Origin: JBNKHG01 sp050290225
GTDB lineage: Bacteria; Pseudomonadota; Gammaproteobacteria; Pseudomonadales; Cellvibrionaceae
Length of the DNA: 64,000 bases
Assembly (NCBI GenBank): GCA_050290225.1
Contig: JBNKHG010000023.1
Span: 1-64,000, forward strand
Direction: 5' to 3'
Positions 61,717-64,000 of this stretch are shown here, one piece after another. Position 1 is the stretch's first letter. The number at the start of each line of letters is the position of its first letter. A model generated the notes under the pieces. That model saw only the letters and a list, made by a program, of their open reading frames with translations, did no database searches and was not told the origin of the DNA. The position numbers and the translations under genes are program-made.

Positions 61717-62589
61717 TTAGCTGCGCGACTTTAAGCGCCCGCGAAAATTTATCCACGTATCCACAAAGGCGACTGTGCTCAAAACCAGTGTCACTGGACT
61801 GAACAACAGCATCGCCACATAAAACAACACCAACCAATGCCCGCCCAGACCCAGGGTTTTCACCGTGTTATGGACGATGGCTACCCCGACAATCAACAGC
61901 GGCAGCGCAAACAAACTACCCCAGGTGTGATAGTCCCCCGACTGCGCCAAACAGTAGAGCGTCGCCAGCATACAGGCCAGCGCCTGTGGCGCCGTCAGCC
62001 GCAGCTGGTGAAATTCGCTCTGGAACCCACCGGGGTTATAGAGCACCGCCTGCCACCAGCGCGCCAGCAACAGGCTCATCAGCCCATTCATAGCGATCAC
62101 ATAGGCGATCAGACCAACCACAAAGGTCTCGCTGGGCAGTGTCAGCGGGGAGTCGCCCCCCTCTGCGGCACCATCAACTGCCTGGGTGTGCAACTGCTCC
62201 ATCACCTGACCCAGTGCTTCAACCAATCCCTGCACCGGGTCGGGAACCATCATCGACAGCCCCAAGGCTGCCAGGGCGCTCATGGCGACCAGCCCCATCA
62301 TGGTGTAGGACCAGGAGACGCTGTTGCGCAACAACAACGCGGCGGCAAATACCGCCAGCAACCCCCCGACCGTAGCCAGGGCCATCAGCGGCCCCAGGTG
62401 ACTGGCCACCAAGGCGACCAGTGCCGGGAGCAAGGCCCAGACCAGGACCTGTACGCCGTCCTGGGCGCCGCGACGCAGGCTGACCAGCGCCACGGTGGCC
62501 GGGCTTACCAGTGGAAACCAACTGCCGAGCAGGGCGACCACTGCGGCCTGCACGCGCCCGCGCATTATGAATTCAGCCAACGCGCGCAC
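61717..62589 (-). CDS. Polytopic membrane protein between rpsR and rplI
   Basis: 290 aa with about eight hydrophobic helices spread over the whole length; it resembles the DUF2232-type protein found at this place in Pseudomonas. The start is GTG 62589 or ATG 62565; neither has a strong ribosome binding site. It lies 9 nt after rpsR and 44 nt before rplI, so it is co-transcribed with ribosomal protein genes. Function unknown. Confidence 0.8.
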   Translation of the reverse strand: MRALAEFIMRGRVQAAVVALLGSWFPLVSPATVALVSLRRGAQDGVQVLVWALLPALVALVASHLGPLMALATVGGLLAVFAAALLLRNSVSWSYTMMGLVAMSALAALGLSMMVPDPVQGLVEALGQVMEQLHTQAVDGAAEGGDSPLTLPSETFVVGLIAYVIAMNGLMSLLLARWWQAVLYNPGGFQSEFHQLRLTAPQALACMLATLYCLAQSGDYHTWGSLFALPLLIVGVAIVHNTVKTLGLGGHWLVLFYVAMLLFSPVTLVLSTVAFVDTWINFRGRLKSRS

Positions 62590-62598
62590 TAGTGTGTT

Positions 62599-62826
62599 TT
62601 ACTCGTGACGATCCGTGTATGGCAACAGGGCCAGGTAGCGAGCACGCTTGATAGCGGTGGCCAGCTGACGCTGATACTTAGCTTTGGTACCCGTAATACG
62701 GCTGGGTACGATCTTGCCGGTTTCAGACACATAGGCTTTCAGGGTGTCCAGATCTTTGTAATCGATCTGCTTCACACCTTCGGCGGTGAAACGGCAGAAC
62801 TTGCGACGACGGAAAAAACGTGCCAT
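62599..62826 (-). CDS. rpsR: Ribosomal protein bS18
   Basis: 75 aa, beginning MARFFRRRKFCRFTAEGVKQIDYKD and ending RARYLALLPYTDRHE, fully typical. It forms the S6:S18 heterodimer with RpsF, whose gene ends 15 nt upstream. Confidence 0.98.
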   Translation of the reverse strand: MARFFRRRKFCRFTAEGVKQIDYKDLDTLKAYVSETGKIVPSRITGTKAKYQRQLATAIKRARYLALLPYTDRHE

Positions 62827-62841
62827 GAATCAGTCTCCTTC

Positions 62842-63300
62842 TTACTCTTCGCCGGCTTCATCAGCCGCATCTTCAGCTGCAGCCTCTTCAGCCGGAGCTT
62901 CTTGGGCTTGGGCGGTTTCGTCGGTAGACTCTTCACGACGTTCACGACGCTCGGGACGGGCCTTGCCTTCGCGACCCTCTTTTTCCGCTTTCATGATCGG
63001 GGACTCATCGGTGATGGCCCCGTCGGTGCGGATAACCAGGTTACGCAGCACGGCGTCGTTGTAACGGAAGTTTGTAGTCAGCTCTTCCAACGCAGCTTCA
63101 CTGGCTTCGACGTTCATCAGAACATAGTGGGCCTTGTGAATCTTGTTGATGGAGTAAGCCATTTGGCGACGGCCCCAGTCTTCCAAGCGGTGAACCTGAC
63201 CGCCATCGCTGTTGATGGCAGTGGTATAACGCTCGATCATGCCGGGCACCTGCTCGCTCTGATCCGGATGTACCAGAAATACGATTTCGTAGTGACGCAT
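62842..63300 (-). CDS. rpsF: Ribosomal protein bS6
   Basis: 152 aa. Residues 1-100 are the standard S6 core (MRHYEIVFLVHPDQSEQVPGM, WGRRQMAYSINKIHKAHYVLMNV). The tail of about 45 residues is a highly charged Glu/Arg then Glu/Ala-rich extension, longer than in E. coli, whose S6 tail receives glutamate residues from RimK. It is the first gene of the group, with its own promoter about 150 bp upstream and a bulged hairpin in the leader. Confidence 0.98.
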   Translation of the reverse strand: MRHYEIVFLVHPDQSEQVPGMIERYTTAINSDGGQVHRLEDWGRRQMAYSINKIHKAHYVLMNVEASEAALEELTTNFRYNDAVLRNLVIRTDGAITDESPIMKAEKEGREGKARPERRERREESTDETAQAQEAPAEEAAAEDAADEAGEE

Positions 63301-63334
63301 TATTGCTCCTTACGGGTTATAGCCTCCCCACGAA

Positions 63335-63357
63335 GCGGCTTTTAACAAAAGCGCCGC
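63335..63357 (-). promoter_or_regulatory. Bulged hairpin in the rpsF leader, possible S6:S18 site
   Basis: In the rpsF leader RNA, GCGG-CG-CTTTT, a 3-nt loop and AAAAG-CCGC form a 9-bp stem with a 2-nt bulge, 35 nt before the start codon. Many bacteria regulate rpsF by S6:S18 binding to a bulged leader hairpin with a CCG motif. A match to that consensus could not be tested here. Confidence 0.45.
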
Positions 63358-63446
63358 GGCGTTTATCAACGGGCGGGTCTCGGGGTGAGGCAAGGAGGGC
63401 CATTTTTCTGTAGTAAAAGAACCCCTGGCCAATTGGGGGGCGCCGT

Positions 63447-63475
63447 ATTCTAGGGGGTTAGGGACGGTGATGCAA
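63447..63475 (-). promoter_or_regulatory. Candidate rpsF promoter
   Basis: Minus strand: a good -10 (TAGAAT, 63447-63452) lies 17 bp from a poor -35 (TTGCAT, 63470-63475). This gives a leader of about 140 nt before rpsF. The rlmB gene upstream on the same strand could also read through. Confidence 0.5.
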
Positions 63476-63582
63476 GTTTAGCCAGGGCGTACATCAGGCT
63501 AATCGGGTGACGAACCCGGGATTGGATCAACCCGGCCTTGCCGGGGGCATTACTCAAAGCGCCGTGATCAAGGTGCTGGATT

Positions 63583-64000
63583 TTACGCCTGGCGCTGGCG
63601 CACCGCCTCGAACAGGCAGACGCCGGTGGCCACGGACACATTGAGACTACTGACGGTGCCCGCCATGGGGATATTGACCAGACCATCACAGTGCTCGCGG
63701 GTCAGACGCCGCATGCCGGTGCCCTCAGCCCCCATCACCAGTGCCAGGGGACCGCGCAGATCCGCCTGATAGACGGACTGATTGGCCTCCCCGGCGGTGC
63801 CGATCAGCCACACGCCCTGCTCCTGCATTTTTTTCAGGGTCCGCGCCAGGTTGGTGACCGGCACGAAGGGCAGCACTTCGGCAGCGCCACAGGCAACCTT
63901 GCGCGCCACTGCCGTCAATCCCACCGATTTGTCTTTCGGGGCGATAACCGCATCGACGCCAGCGGCCTCAGCGGTGCGCATACAGGCGCCCAGGTTATGG
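63583..64000 (-). CDS. rlmB: 23S rRNA (Gm2251) 2'-O-methyltransferase, 5' part beyond the window
   Basis: SpoU-family (SPOUT fold) methyltransferase of the ribosomal peptidyltransferase loop. The visible C-terminal 139 residues show all three family motifs: HNLGACMRTAEAAGVDAVI (motif 1), LALVMGAEGTGMRRL (motif 2) and IPMAGTVSSLNVSVATGVCLFEA (motif 3, with the knot). The N-terminal substrate-binding domain lies outside the window. TrmH-type relatives are possible, but the place before rpsF is that of rlmB. Confidence 0.93.
   Translation of the reverse strand, partial: HNLGACMRTAEAAGVDAVIAPKDKSVGLTAVARKVACGAAEVLPFVPVTNLARTLKKMQEQGVWLIGTAGEANQSVYQADLRGPLALVMGAEGTGMRRLTREHCDGLVNIPMAGTVSSLNVSVATGVCLFEAVRQRQA

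Overview
The window is chromosomal DNA of a gammaproteobacterium. The best fit is a marine polysaccharide-degrader type (Cellvibrionales, near Saccharophagus, Teredinibacter or Microbulbifer). This rests on protein recognition and gene order only: a fused BioH-BioC protein as in Saccharophagus and Teredinibacter, a fimX-serB neighbourhood as in Pseudomonas, a complete Entner-Doudoroff cluster, a Pseudomonas-type liu cluster, and dense moderately GC-rich coding. I saw no transposase, phage gene, tRNA, rRNA or CRISPR array.

Layout. 1-5086 (minus): a polyamine operon, speA > saccharopine-dehydrogenase-like gene > nspC > speB, which fits spermidine synthesis by the carboxyspermidine route. 5372-11185 (minus): a methyltransferase-fold protein and a two-gene RND pump. 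11469-13387: tcdA, a small Arg-rich peptide and yedK. 13388-13977: a protein-free stretch that holds a candidate small RNA with its own promoter, LacI-type operator and terminator. 13978-23563 (minus): lacI, pyk, gap, eda, glk, edd, pgl and zwf, a full route from glucose to pyruvate; the zwf promoter carries the same operator as the candidate small RNA. 23776-26970: mgsA, two small conserved proteins and an acyl-CoA dehydrogenase behind a PsrA-like box. 27343-28440: a SprA-related putative metalloprotease with a small partner. 28696-33328 (minus): bioB-bioF-bioHC-bioD. 33469-36294 (plus): comF, srkA, cysE. 36341-39034: epmA, efp and epmB, the complete EF-P beta-lysylation set.

39229-46134: a PilZ-like protein, a FimX-like degenerate GGDEF/EAL protein, serB and a membrane protein. 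46311-53506 (plus): liuRABCDE for leucine/isovalerate breakdown. 53527-58316: a small conserved protein, ppk2, trmO, smrA and acs. 58464-64000 (minus): panC, dnaB, rplI, a membrane protein, rpsR, rpsF and rlmB (cut by the window end).

The main non-textbook signals are (1) the candidate LacI-controlled small RNA at about 13725-13894; (2) a three-copy, MITE-like repeat family at about 6692-6813, 54690-54943 and 56314-56381, each copy starting flush at a TAG stop codon of the gene before it; (3) a nested palindrome between liuD and liuE; and (4) short tandem duplications at several gene junctions. Coordinates of sites, start choices and alignments were worked out by eye; no database search was run.
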